A stretch of 64,000 nucleotides of DNA from Eublepharis macularius (lineage: Eukaryota > Chordata > Lepidosauria > Squamata > Eublepharidae): NCBI RefSeq assembly GCF_028583425.1, contig NC_072793.1:99123689-99187688 (forward strand), read 5' to 3'. Below are positions 45,925 to 56,717 of the stretch, one piece after another (the first letter of the stretch is position 1; each line of letters starts with the position of its first letter). Under the pieces are notes generated by a model that was not told the DNA's origin, did not search any database, and was given only the letters and a program-made list of their open reading frames with translations. The position numbers and the translations under genes are program-made.

Positions 45925-46125
45925 AGTGGGGATGCAGAGCAGCTTACACCATTCTCCTCTCCTCCATTTTATTCTCACAACAGCCCTGTGGAGTAGATTA
46001 GGGTAAGAGTGTGCGACTGGCCCAAGGTCATCCAATGAGCTTTCATGAGAGAGTGGGGATTCAGACCTGGGTCTCCCAGATCCTAGTCCAACACACTAAC
46101 TGCAACATCATACTGGCTCTCATAT
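45925..46125 (-). repeat. tRNA-derived SINE
   Basis: On the minus strand: 'gagagccagtatgatgttgcagttagtg' head, 'ctgggagacccaggtctgaatcccc' (box B) and 'tcattggatgaccttgggccagtcgcac'. 3' part 'cacagggctgttgtgagaataaaatgga'. Confidence 0.8.
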
Positions 46126-46892
46126 TTCAAGTATACTGTTTGCAACTGCCATAGCGCTATATAGAGGACTGGTATCAAAGTCTGGCAACTGTTAAAGGCC
46201 ACAACCTAGCAAAGGGCCTACCACAGATCAGAGAAACTTGGCCCACCCACTTCTATCGGGGAATATCATGGGGGTTCTTCAGGTCAACATTCAGTTTCCT
46301 GAGAGAGTTGGGGTGGGGGGACAGTGGCCGTGTGTAGCTCTGTCATACAAGAGAGTCTATTCTGCCTTCCCCAAGAGCACCCCATCAGAAAATGAGAAAT
46401 CCTGTCAGAGACCCTGTAATCTGCAGCTCTATGGTTTCAGAATTACACTCTTATTTTGTCCAGGTGTCTTTCCAGTCAGGAATCAGAGAATGAATTTGAG
46501 GACCCTGACATTTCCTGACTCACTTAAGCTCTTCCAGCATTGATGCCAGAGAGAGATTGGTAAATAGGATGTGGGGGAGGAAAGGGCCATGGCATGGAAA
46601 AGGACAAAACAACTTGTAGCATGCTTAGTGGCTTCTTACCCAGGGCCTCTGAAACCTGAAGCTGTCCTTCGTGTACATGTTGGTTGCATGTAGAAGTTCC
46701 TTTTATGTAACAGATCTTAACTCTGAAGTGGCCTATAGTCTGGGGCACGTCCCAGTACATTTCAATAGTATTTTAACTTTCACAGAAATGTAGTTAGAAT
46801 CATTGTACTGAGAAGAAAAATCTAGCGTACTTTCTGCATTTTCTAATTACATAACCACAGTTATTCATATATGTAAAGTTTATGATGACTCA
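46126..46892. other. HEMK1 intron 1, no feature seen
   Basis: Short frames only. Confidence 0.4.
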
Positions 46893-47090
46893 CTGGGAGC
46901 CAGTGTAATGATTGGCTCAGTACTGGACTAAGTCCAGCGTTCCGTGTGTTTGTATTTCCCTACCCCCAGCGTGAAGCTCAGTGGATGACTTCGAGTCAGC
47001 CTAGCATACTTGACAAGGTTGTTGTGAGGACAAAATGGAGAGGCACTGCACTTCGCCTGTTGAAGGAATGGTAGAATAAAGGTTAATTAT
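46893..47090 (+). repeat. tRNA-derived SINE
   Basis: 'gggagccagtgtaatgattggctcagtactgg' head, diverged box B, 'tcagcctagcatacttgacaaggttgttgtgaggac'. Ends about 55 bp before HEMK1 exon 2. Confidence 0.7.
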
Positions 47091-47144
47091 TTCTAGCTTG
47101 TGTGAAAGTGAGCTAATTATTGTGGCTTTCTCTCTTTTTTGTAG

Positions 47145-47351
47145 ATACTGCAGGATGAATTAATTATTTGAATGCTGAGCAAGACCAAAAGGACATCTTT
47201 TGACATTTTGCTACGTATATCATGTTGAGATTGCAATGTGTTCTGCAGTGATTATGTGTGCTGTTAGGCCAGACTGCTAATGAAGGCTTGCAATACATGG
47301 TAGTAGCTCAAAAAAAGAAGGCCTTGGAAACTGGAACAAGTTTCTGAAACT
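47145..47351 (+). other. HEMK1: HEMK1 5' UTR part of exon 2
   Basis: The acceptor TCTCTTTTTTGTAG ends at 47144. The 207 nt before the chosen ATG hold about seven upstream ATGs, all followed by early stops. If this whole stretch is in the mRNA, translation of HEMK1 would be damped. A later acceptor (TGTTCTGCAG at about 47247) would remove some of them. Confidence 0.55.
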
Positions 47352-47594
47352 ATGACAGTTCCTTTCAGCACTTTGTGCAGGAAGCTGTTGTATTTGCTTC
47401 CTCATTATGGACGTTTTGGTTCTCTCTTAAATCCTTACCATCACCTGCTAAGACAGTACTCCTTTTTAAAGACTGATCTGGTTACAGCTGCTGATCTGGT
47501 CAGCTACTGGCAAGATGTGTTTGAAGGAAATGAGATCCCTGAAGCACAGGCATCTTCTGAGTATATTGTTTCCCATGTCCTGGGAGCAAAAACA
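47352..47594 (+). CDS. HEMK1: HEMK1 first coding exon (mitochondrial presequence + start of PrmC-N domain)
   Basis: HEMK1 is the mitochondrial N5-glutamine methyltransferase that modifies the GGQ motif of mitochondrial release factors. This exon encodes 81 residues. The first 41 have Arg, Lys and His but no acidic residue (MTVPFSTLCRKLLYLLPHYG, ..., first Asp at 42), as in a mitochondrial targeting sequence. From residue 46, AADLVSYWQDVFEGNEIPEA and SSEYIVSHVLGAKT match human HEMK1 (LVSHWTGVFEKRGIPEA, SSEYIVAHVLGAKT). The start has A at -3. The exon ends at ACA in phase 0 with donor GTTAAG. Confidence 0.95.
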
Positions 47595-47682
47595 GTTAAG
47601 TGCTATAGATGAAATAGTGACTGTCTATGCAGAGTACTATAATGAATGTGTACAGATCCACCTCATGCTTGGTTCTTCAGTT

Positions 47683-48253
47683 CAGTGGTTTCCAGCCTTT
47701 TCAGAATGGTGACCCATAAATCCAAATTTACTTTATAAGCTGATTATAAGTTTGGCCAAAGAGATTGAGGGGGGGGGGGGTGGCACCTGGTTGAGGAGGT
47801 GTGGGAAGATGACAGATGTTGGAAAAGAGGTTGGTGGCAAGTAGATCAGTGCAATACATCTCCCACAGCAGAGAGAGGGCAGTGAAACACTGCAGGGGGC
47901 TGGACAAGAGGCGAGATGCTGTAGGAGAGGCACCAAGACACTCTCTTTCCTATGTACTGGACAGCTCCCACCTACTCTCCAGCCTTCCCCCACTTCTTCC
48001 AGCCACTATTGTGAAGTTACTGTCAGACATCTTCCCCCCCACCCGCCGCATTGTTGCAAAGGAGGAGGGCAAAGTGAGAATCAGAGAAGCTAGCAAGGAA
48101 GAAGAGAGAAAGAGAAGTGTGCAAAGGGTGAGATGCTGTTAACATTATCGCTTATGGCAGGTGAGCTGCCATTAGCAATGACTGACCTGCAACCCATTTT
48201 CAGAGGCTTCACAACCCGCTTTTGGGCCCCAGTCATCAGGTTGGGAAGCACAG
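47683..48253. mobile_element. hAT-type non-autonomous element
   Basis: Left end CAGTGGTTTCCAGCC, right end GGTTGGGAAGCACAG (inverted), flanks CTTCAGTT / CTCCAGTT matching 7 of 8. 571 bp, no transposase; related by its ends to the element at 12374-13199. Lies just after HEMK1's first coding exon. Confidence 0.8.
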
Positions 48254-48930
48254 CTCCAGTTAACAGTCCTGTAAAATCTGTTTTAGTTCCCTTCAATAAG
48301 CAAGAGTTATTTGAGAAGCTTTCTTCATGTGTATTTTAAGATGCTTTGCTCTCCTCTGATCAGACTTCATCAGGGATATCAGCTTTAGGTATACTGTTTG
48401 CAGTAGCATTGGGGGTACAGATTTTCCTGATAGGGTAGAAACTTAATTTTGATACCAGACAAAAAAGAATAACTGTTTATCCAAGACTGTAATTATTAAG
48501 CTATTGTGTATACCATACTGTTAGGGGAAGTTAGTTTTGCTGCTATGCATTCAGTGTTCTTAGAACTGTGTAACATCCACATTTGCTCAAGTTTTCCTAA
48601 ACTTGGGAGTTTTGGCCTAGCTGTACTATAATAGGAAAGTCTGGTTTGTAAACATGCATTTTTCAGAGCTGTGTTGGCCAGGGAGGTTTAGCACTAGGAT
48701 AGTAATAGCCACTCGCGTAGTTGGGAATTATTTCCAAGTACAGAATCAGGAGAGTCTCATAAACAGGAACAAGTTAAGGTTTTATTTTTTGTTTCTTTCA
48801 AATGTTCACGGTGCCTCAGATAGATGACAAAACATATGTATAGGTGGGTGGGCTAATAACAAGATTGTTTGTTTGCAGGTTTTCATTGCTTGAGAACTTA
48901 GTTTACTTTTGCACATAATTCTCTCTTCAG
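48254..48930. other. HEMK1 intron 2, no feature seen
   Basis: Unremarkable intron. Confidence 0.45.
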
Positions 48931-49022
48931 TTTCAGAATTTGAGTACCAGCAGCCTCTCAACTCCCCTCTCAGCAAAACAACGGGAACAGGTCCAACAGC
49001 TGTGTGCAAAACGGCTACAGAG
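48931..49022 (+). CDS. HEMK1: HEMK1 coding exon (PrmC-N domain)
   Basis: The acceptor CTCTCTTCAG ends at 48930. The exon reads FQNLSTSSLSTPLSAKQREQ, VQQLCAKRLQ and the first two bases of Arg, then donor GTGGGC. Human HEMK1 has FQSLRPALWTQPLTSQQLQ, then CIRELSSRRLQR, at this position. 92 nt, entering in phase 0 and leaving in phase 2. This is part of the helical N-terminal substrate-binding domain of the HemK/PrmC family. Confidence 0.93.
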
Positions 49023-51900
49023 GTGGGCCTTTTTGCTAACATGTTTCACTTTCTTAAGGAATTTGGAGGAAAACAAAAGTATGGCAATAAATGAATGGAA
49101 TTGTAAGTTGGGTTTTTGAATCAATTGCTTGTACCGAATTGCCTGCAGAATGACAAGTGGCTAAAGCAGGTTACAGTTACTGGTGAGGGCTATATGATGA
49201 AAGAACCTGAGGAGCAAGATGTTGTATGGAGCCCAAGAGTGTCTTCAAGGAGATTTACAATGCCACCCTAAAATCGTTTTCCTGGGAGTAAGCCTCATTG
49301 ATGATATCTGAGTAAGATTTTGAGTAGACCAGTTTAGGATTGCTCTCTTAGTCACTATTTAACTTTATCCCTCACATGTTTAGTAGTAAAAAACACTGCA
49401 TCATATGATCTAGTAAGTGTACTACATAGGAAGTAGCTGCTGAGCTACACTTATCTCTCTGTGGTACAGCAGCCTTTAACTGTCCATTTACCACTTCAAT
49501 AAACCATGAGCTAATTTCTTTGAAACGAAGAGGGCCTTAGCAAGAACTGAGCCAGTAGAGATGCACAAGTGATATGCAGAGCAACAAGGCTGTCAGTCAA
49601 AAATTAAGTGACCTTAAATAATTTAAATAAGGCATTTCTAGCAAAGCACACTTCTGGACAAGTGGAAGAATGTTTAACCATATGAATATTTTAATTATTT
49701 ATACACGCTATTTATAGTCCACCTTTCTTACTGTGACTCAAGGCAGATTACACAGTGTAAGTCAATACAATCAATGGCTGATACATCCAACAAACAATAC
49801 AATAGGGTATGGATTTCAGAAATTTGAAAACAAACGTAGAACCAAATATAGATATGAAACATTGCAGAAACAAAACAAGTAATTTCACATGAACATACTT
49901 AATGACACAAACCCTCAGTAGGAGCATATTTACACCAACAGGTATACCCACTTTCAACTTAATGTGCTGAAAAGGATGACACTATTTAATCTGTTTTGAT
50001 CTATTATTGTGTGTTTCACTTAGCTGTAAATATCATGAGACTATTTTTGTGAGTTGTATACATGGTCCAAACAATACCGAATCTTAATCTGGATTCACAG
50101 TTATGCAAACATCACCAAGTTTTCAAAAAACATAATTTATTGTAAAGAAAGTTATGAGACACACAGCAGGTAGAGTTCTGAACCTGTGGGTGACTTACAA
50201 TGCAATCTTAAACCAAGTCACTCCACTCTAAACGCACTGATTTCAATGGGCTTAGACTGGAGTAATTGTATTTAGGATTGCACCATTAGTTTCCTTTTAG
50301 GTTTTCCTTTCCACACTAGATCTCTTTAGTCATCCATCCAGTGATTAATATTTATTTACAATAGGATTGAAAAAATTAACAACAGTTTGAAGGTGCTATT
50401 AAATCCACCACTTACTTTTGATGCTCAGAATGTGTCAGTGGCCAAAACACCTTTTACCTGCTTGGATTATTATGCTAGATGTAGCTCTTGGATAGAGGTA
50501 TGTATGCACTGATAACATCTAGATTATATTTCTGCCATGTGTTGTGTGTGAAACAGCCTTTGAAGACTACATAGGATATTCAGCCTTTTCAGATTATGGC
50601 AGCAGGACTATTGTCTAACAGTGAAACTCTAACCAGTTATACCAGTCGAAGCCAGTGGGCTAGAAGGTGTAATTCTTTTTAGGATTGCAATGTAGGTGTC
50701 TGGAATACATTATACCAATGATAAAATCTCTCTCCTGCCTTCCAAGTTTGTTTCTGGATACAATGTCAATATATGCGTTTGATTTAAAACCCTAAATGCC
50801 TTCAGATGAAGGAACCTAAAAGTGTTGCTTCTCATGTATGAATCTGTATGATCTTTAAGGTATGCTTCAGGACTCTTTAATCAGGTCTCTGGAGAGGTAG
50901 CCTAAATGATGGATGCTACCTTAGAAATTTTATTTTGGAAAGACAGAGTATAAATGAGTATTACTCATTTAATACACATGTTACTAGGGAACCTGTAATC
51001 AGTCAAAGATGCTTTGCATTGCTGTCTCAGTATTTAGCTAGGGGGCTGTCAATAATAGGATGTTCATTCATAGGGTTGCTATAAGATGGAAACTACTTGA
51101 TGGTAGAGAAATACATACACACACATTCCAGAAAAACATCTTGCTGTTTGATGAGAGGCTTCCTGGCAAAACCTCTGCAGCGGCTTGTAGCAGATAGTGA
51201 AGATGGCAGAGATGGAAGCTATCCCCAAGCTAGGCAGAGGTGAAGACACCTGTAATTTTACTAGTTTTACCAGTTTTGCCCAGAAACAGGCAAGTAGTCT
51301 TCAAGAATGAAATCAAGCTGATTAGGCAGTCTTTATCAAGGTCTGTTTGATGTTACTTCTAATGATAGAGGGTGGATTACTAAAAGGCAAAGCACATGAA
51401 TATTAGCCATGGCATAAGTAAGACACTTTTAATGTTCATAGGGATACCAGTACCCTTCTGCTCACACAAATCATTCAATTTCAGATGGCAACATCTAAAT
51501 GTAAAGTCCAGAATATTTCACTGTCTTGTTTACAGAGCAGTCTATACCTGTTTCTCATATGTCAAGCAAGCATAGTTCACAGCATCAGCTGTCTGCCTTA
51601 ATAGATAAAGCATTCCAAGATCTTCTTGTCATAGTCACAATTAGTATGATTGTTTGGTATGTCCAAATGCATCTGAGGACACTTGCACCATCCAGTTCTG
51701 CTATCAAGTGAGACAATCTGTTCTATATCTATGAATTTAACTCAGGAATTATATGGGTAGGATTTTCCCTTGATCTCTCTGCCAGTATTAATTAGCCTAA
51801 GTCATTATTGGGATAACTGTTAATTACGGTCTGCAGATTTCTTCACAGGAGACTGAAATTCAATAAGAAACCCAGGCCAGTAATTCATATGTCATTATCT
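49023..51900. other. HEMK1 intron 3, left part
   Basis: At about 49690-49830, 'ctatttatagtccacctttcttactgtgactcaaggcag' is a LINE/SINE-tail remnant. No exon or other feature is supported. Confidence 0.45.
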
Positions 51901-54219
51901 AGAATCATAGAATCATAGAGTTGGAAGGGGCCATACAGACCATCTAGTCCAACCCCATGCCCAGTGCAGGATCAGCCTAAAGCATCTCTGACAAGTATTC
52001 ATCCAGCGTCTTCTTGAAAACTGCCAGTGAGGGGGAGCTCACCACCTCCCTAGGCGGCTGATTCCACTTTTGAACTACTCTGACCGTGAAAAAGTTTTTC
52101 CTAATATCCAGCCGGTACCTTTGTGCATGTAATTTAAGCCCATTGCTTTGCGTCCTACCCGCTGCTGCCAACTGGAACAGCTCCTTGCCCTCCTCCAAAT
52201 GACAGCCTTTCAAATATTTAAAGAGAGCAATCATGTCCCCCCTCAACCTCCTCTTCTCCAAACTAAACATTCCCAAGGCCCTCAGCCTTTCCTGGTAGGG
52301 CTCAGTCTCCAGACCCCTGATCATCCTCATCGCTCTCCTCTGCACCCTCTCAATTTTGTCCACATCCTTTTTGATGTGAGGCCTCCAGAACTGCACACAA
52401 TACTCCAGGTGCAGCCTGACCAAGGCAGTATAGAGAGGGGCTATGACCTCCTGCGATTTTGACACTATGGCCCCTTTGATACAACCCAAGATTGAATTAG
52501 CCTTTTTGCCACCGCATCACACTGACTGCTCATATTTAGTTTACAGTCCACTCTTACCCCAAGATCCCTTTCGCATATACTACTGCCCAGAAGTGTATCC
52601 CCCATCCAGTATTTGTGCTTCCCATTTTTGTGGCCCAGATGTAATACTGTGCACTTGTCTTTGTTGAATTGCATCCTATTCACAGCTGCCCACTTCTCCA
52701 GAGTATTCAGGTCTTGTTGAATTTTAATTCTCTCTTCTTGGGTGTTTGCTACTCCTCCCAATTTGGTATCATCAGCAGATTTAATGAGCAGCCCTTCCAG
52801 TTCTTCATCCAGATCATTGATAAAAATATTGAAAAGTACCGGGCCCAAAACCGAGCCGTGCGGCACCTCACTGGACACGTCCCTCCAATCTGATGAAATG
52901 CCATTGACCACCACTCTTTGAGTGCGGTCCTCTAACCAGTTCCCTATCCACCAAACTGTCCTATAGTCCAGTCCACAGTCTTCCAGTTTCCCCATCAGAA
53001 TGTCATGGGGGACCTTATCAAAAGCTTTACTGAAATCCAGATAAATCACGTCAACAGAGTTCCCCCGATCCAGTAAGCTGGTCACTTGATCAAAGAAGGA
53101 AACCAGGTTGGTCTGGCAAGATCTGTTAGGAACAAAACCATGCTGACTTCCCCGGATCATTGAGCGGTCCTTCAGATGCTTAGAGATTGATCCCTTTAAA
53201 ATCTGTTCTAATATCTTCCCAGCAACAGAAGTCAGACTGACCGGCCTGTAGTTTCCCAGGTCATCCTTCTTCCCTTTCTTAAAGATTGGGATAACATTCG
53301 CTCTTCTCCAATCTTGTGGCGCATCCCCAGTCTTCCAGGAGGCCTTGAAGATGATGGACAGGGGTTCTGCAAGTTCTCAGGAAAGTTCTTTCAGCACTCT
53401 TGGGTGCACCCCATCCAGCCCAGGGGATTTGTATTCGTCCAGTGCAGCCAGATGCCTCTCCACAACCTCTCTGTCAATGTCAATTAGCCACTCAGGTGTC
53501 CTGCCACATTTTCTACTATCTCTAGATGTGCCTGAGTTCTTCAGGGAGAAAACAGAGGCAAAAAAGTCATTAAGCCTGTCTGCTTTTTCTCTGTCCTGCA
53601 TCAGAGTTTCTCCATCTACTCCCAACAGCGGTCCAATTGCCTCTTTTACCTTGCGTTTGCTTCTCACATATCTGTAGAAGTTTTTCTTATTGTAGCGAGC
53701 CCTCCTGGCCAGACCCAGCTCGTGAGCTTTGGCCTCTCTGATGGCTGATCTGCAGTGCCTGGTAACCCTCATATACGCCTCTTTAGAGGTCTGTCCTTCT
53801 CTCCATTTCCTGAACATTTCCTTTTTCTCTTTTAGCTTATTCTGGAGCTCTCTGTACATCCACATCGGTTTCTTGGAGCCCTTACCATGTTTCTGTCTTG
53901 CTGGGATAGTGAGGGCTTGAGCTTGCAAAAGCTCATGTTTGAGAAGGGCCCACCCTTCACTCGCTCCTTTCCCTTCCAGCACACTCCCCCACGGAATGAC
54001 TCTCATCAAGCCTCTGAGTTCATCGAAGTTGGCCCTACAAAAATCTAACCTACGAGTCTGGCTACAAACTTCCTTGGCTCCCCACAGCAACTGGAATTCA
54101 AGGAGGACATGGTCACTTCCCCCTAAGGTCCCCACCACCTTCATCTCATCTACCAATTCTTCCCTGTTGGTTAATATCAAGTCTAGTATGGCCAAGCCCC
54201 TTGTAGCTTCCTCCACCTC
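51901..54219 (-). mobile_element. CR1 LINE, 5'-truncated
   Basis: Minus-strand CR1 retroposon of about 2.3 kb inside a HEMK1 intron. The 3' end carries the CR1-typical repeated octamer (AGAATCATAGAATCATAGAG on plus, 51901-51920). Truncated at the endonuclease C-terminus (GSDHVLLEFQLLWG). It contains nearly all of the RT and the C-terminal region. Recent enough to keep three long open blocks. No target duplication was identified, as usual for CR1. Confidence 0.95.
51977..54216 (-). pseudogene. CR1 ORF2 remnant (endonuclease end, RT, C-terminus)
   Basis: Three blocks. 54216-53377 holds the endonuclease end and linker (ILDLILTNREEL, MWMYRELQNKL, SPGLDGVHPRVLKELS). 53160-52465 holds the RT core with YLDFSKAFDKVPHDIL, VPHGSVLGPVLFNIFINDL and SADDTKLGG. 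52489-51977 holds the C-terminal domain (YCVQFWRPHIKKDVDKIERV, SLEKRRLRGDMIALFKYLKG). A stop separates blocks 1 and 2 (TGA at about 53376) and a frameshift near 52480 separates blocks 2 and 3. The catalytic motif reads SADD instead of the usual F/YADD, and VPHG replaces VPQG. The copy is therefore dead. Confidence 0.93.
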
Positions 54220-55616
54220 TAAAAGTCACATGGGCAGGGTTTACAGGCAGATGGAGGAAAGGATAGTACTTAAGTGGAGTAATAAAAGGGTCTATAGTTT
54301 GAGAAAAAAAGTTGGCAGGGAATGCTAAGAAATGAGACACAGCTATTCTGCGAAAATATGCAAAGTAAGTGACTGAGTTTAATAGAACGTAAGTTATTCC
54401 TTTGGAAGTGTTTCAGGAATTACAGCCTAAAATGGTTTGATGGGAACTGCCCCAACTTGTAATACAAGGCTGTTTCAGCTGAACTTTTTTGCTTCAAAAA
54501 ATGGTAATCTGATTTTAATATGAAAGTGTGAAAGGCCCACAATCTGTTTTTGTGCTTGCTCAGTCTGTATTCCTCAATATGCTCAAATAAGGCAGCTACT
54601 AGTTGGCTTTTGTGAGGCGTGCCTTAATCACCCAGTGTTGCTAGGATGAATGTTCCTTATACCCAAGGGCAGAGCATGTGTCAGACCAATGTAATCTTAA
54701 GAACAAAAGACTAAAAACTGTCTGGCCTATGGTATGTTGATGGAGTCTATATGACCAGAAAACCCCTCTTTTTTCTATTCTTCAGTGGTGTCTGACTTGT
54801 GAAACTTGATGTAGGGGAGTTATCTCTCAGTCTCTCACAATTTGTTTATGACAACAAGGGACTCTTTTGTTAGACTTTGATTGTGATGTCAGAATTCTGA
54901 GGCTGTGTCTGGCGTTCAGCTCTGAGGTTGTAATTAGTGCTACCACCTTAGTCTAGGCACAGCTATTTTATGTCATAATCCAGCTTGGTACTGGACCCAT
55001 CAGAGAAGAAAAGAGAACAGAATAAAAAGATGCAAGAGTCTGAGTTTAGACAGACCTATTAAGCAAGGCATATACTTTAATCATTTCATGTCTTATTCAC
55101 AGTACCTTATGACACTGAAAGTTTGCTGAAATCAGTGATCTCTAATCTGCCTTTCTTAGATCTGAGTGTACCTAAGAACTGAAATTATATAACCATTCAA
55201 AACCAATAAATGGATCCTAAACTAAACATGTTGGATCCTTGCCTTAACTCAGTAAGTGTGTGCATGAGCCAGGTGGATAGAGAACAACTGCCTTCATTAT
55301 CAAGTATATTTATATTATAATGTATTCTACATAGAGCTGCCTTTGAAGGGTGTTTAGAAATTTCTGTTGATTCCAAATACAGTTGTTTATAATACTGAGC
55401 TTGCTGCACACAATTCTTTTTTTGTCTTATCTCTATTGGTTACCATTGTGTTTCTGGGTTTAAAGTGCTGTTTTGAACCTTTAAAGTCTTTAAACAAAGT
55501 AAGAATAATATGAGTTACCTCTTCCTGTACCTGAATACTTAAGATCAACATTGGATTCTCTGCAACTGAGCATATGAGACAGAGCCTCAACAGTTATGAC
55601 ATGGTCTCCCAAGGAT
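54220..55616. other. HEMK1 intron 3, no feature seen
   Basis: Unremarkable intron. Confidence 0.45.
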
Positions 55617-55795
55617 GGGGTTGCCAAAATCCTGGTGAAAAGTGTCCTGTTCCTTTAATAGAGGCATAATAGGATGTTAATTACCAAGTGGTGGTGTTTA
55701 TCTCCATGCCATGAAAAGCTTCACTTACCTGTTTCCACACATTAAGCCTCTATTAGCATAGAAGACATTTCTTTCTCCAGGTTGCTGGCAACCCT
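55617..55795. mobile_element. 'GGTTGCCA' MITE, best copy
   Basis: GGGGTTGCCAAAATCCTGG at the left is the inverse of CCAGGTTGCTGGCAACCCT at the right. 'cctttaatagaggcataatagg' is mirrored by 'attaagcctctattagc'. 179 bp, no coding capacity. Confidence 0.8.
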
Positions 55796-56147
55796 ACTCA
55801 AGGGAGGCCTGCCTGGCTTCATCCTTGCATACCTCTGGCCAGTCTGTAATGATTCAGTTGTTCTGGAAAGTGTTAGGAAAAGTACAACGGTTGACAGTTT
55901 GCTGTTGTGTCTTTCTGTGCTGACTTATTGTTTCTCGTTGTTTTTATGGTTATTGTGGGCCCTTAAGGAAATCTTCAGACTGAAAACAAGATTTTAATAA
56001 ATTAAATACAAATATGCTAGATACCGTTGGAAGCATGTGTTGGGCCTTGACAATTCAGGGAGAGGAGGAAAAATAGTAATACTGCATTTTTAGAGGGCAG
56101 GGTATACAGTACTCAGATTTTTAATTTAGCTTTCTTTGATGAGTTTA
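55796..56147. other. HEMK1 intron 3, no feature seen
   Basis: A short LINE-tail-like stretch near 55960-56010. Otherwise nothing. Confidence 0.4.
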
Positions 56148-56330
56148 TAACAACAACAGCTGCATTTATATACCACTCTTCTAGACAGATTAGTGCCTCA
56201 TCCAGAGCAGTGAACAAGTTAGCGTTATTATTATCCCCACAATACAGCTGGGGAGCTGAGGCTGAAAGGAGTGGCTTACCCAAGGCCACCAACTGAGCTT
56301 ATGGCAGTAGTGGGATTCAGATGTAGGAAA
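56148..56330 (-). repeat. tRNA-derived SINE (Sauria-like), 5'-truncated
   Basis: 'gctgcatttatataccactcttctagacag' through 'taccca aggccaccaactgagc' matches the body of the element at 3237-3487. The tRNA-like head is missing. Confidence 0.75.
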
Positions 56331-56623
56331 ACTGCAAATTACCTTCTTGGGAATGCAGAAAATAATGAAACCTGAGCTATGGTTGCTCCAGTATACTCCT
56401 TGATATGCTATCTGCCGCATCAGTAGTTAATATCTCATCAAATAACATTTTCAAACTCTAAGTTAGCACTGACTGTTCATCTTTCTGTCCCCCTTCACCC
56501 ATTCAATATATTGCCAGTAGAGTTTTCCTTGCTTTTGTGGAAGAGGAGGGCAGTAAGATCAGCATGATCATAAGAGCCTTTGAGTTACACAATGTAATTC
56601 TCTTCCTCCTCCCCCTATTCCAG

Positions 56624-56717
56624 AATGCCCATCCAGTATGTCCTTGGTGAATGGGATTTCCAGGATCTGACACTCAAGATGAAACCTCCAGTTTTTATTC
56701 CTCGACCAGAGACTGAG
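56624..56717 (+). CDS. HEMK1: HEMK1 coding exon (end of PrmC-N domain, PRPETE motif)
   Basis: The acceptor CCCCCTATTCCAG is followed by a base completing Arg, then [31 protein letters not shown] and donor GTAAGG. Human: [31 protein letters not shown]. The motif Q-Y-(I/V)-L-G-E and F-I-P-R-P-E-T-E are HemK/PrmC family hallmarks at the hinge to the methyltransferase domain. 94 nt, leaving in phase 0. The catalytic domain with NPPY is not found in the remaining 7.3 kb, so its exons must lie beyond position 64000. Confidence 0.97.
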
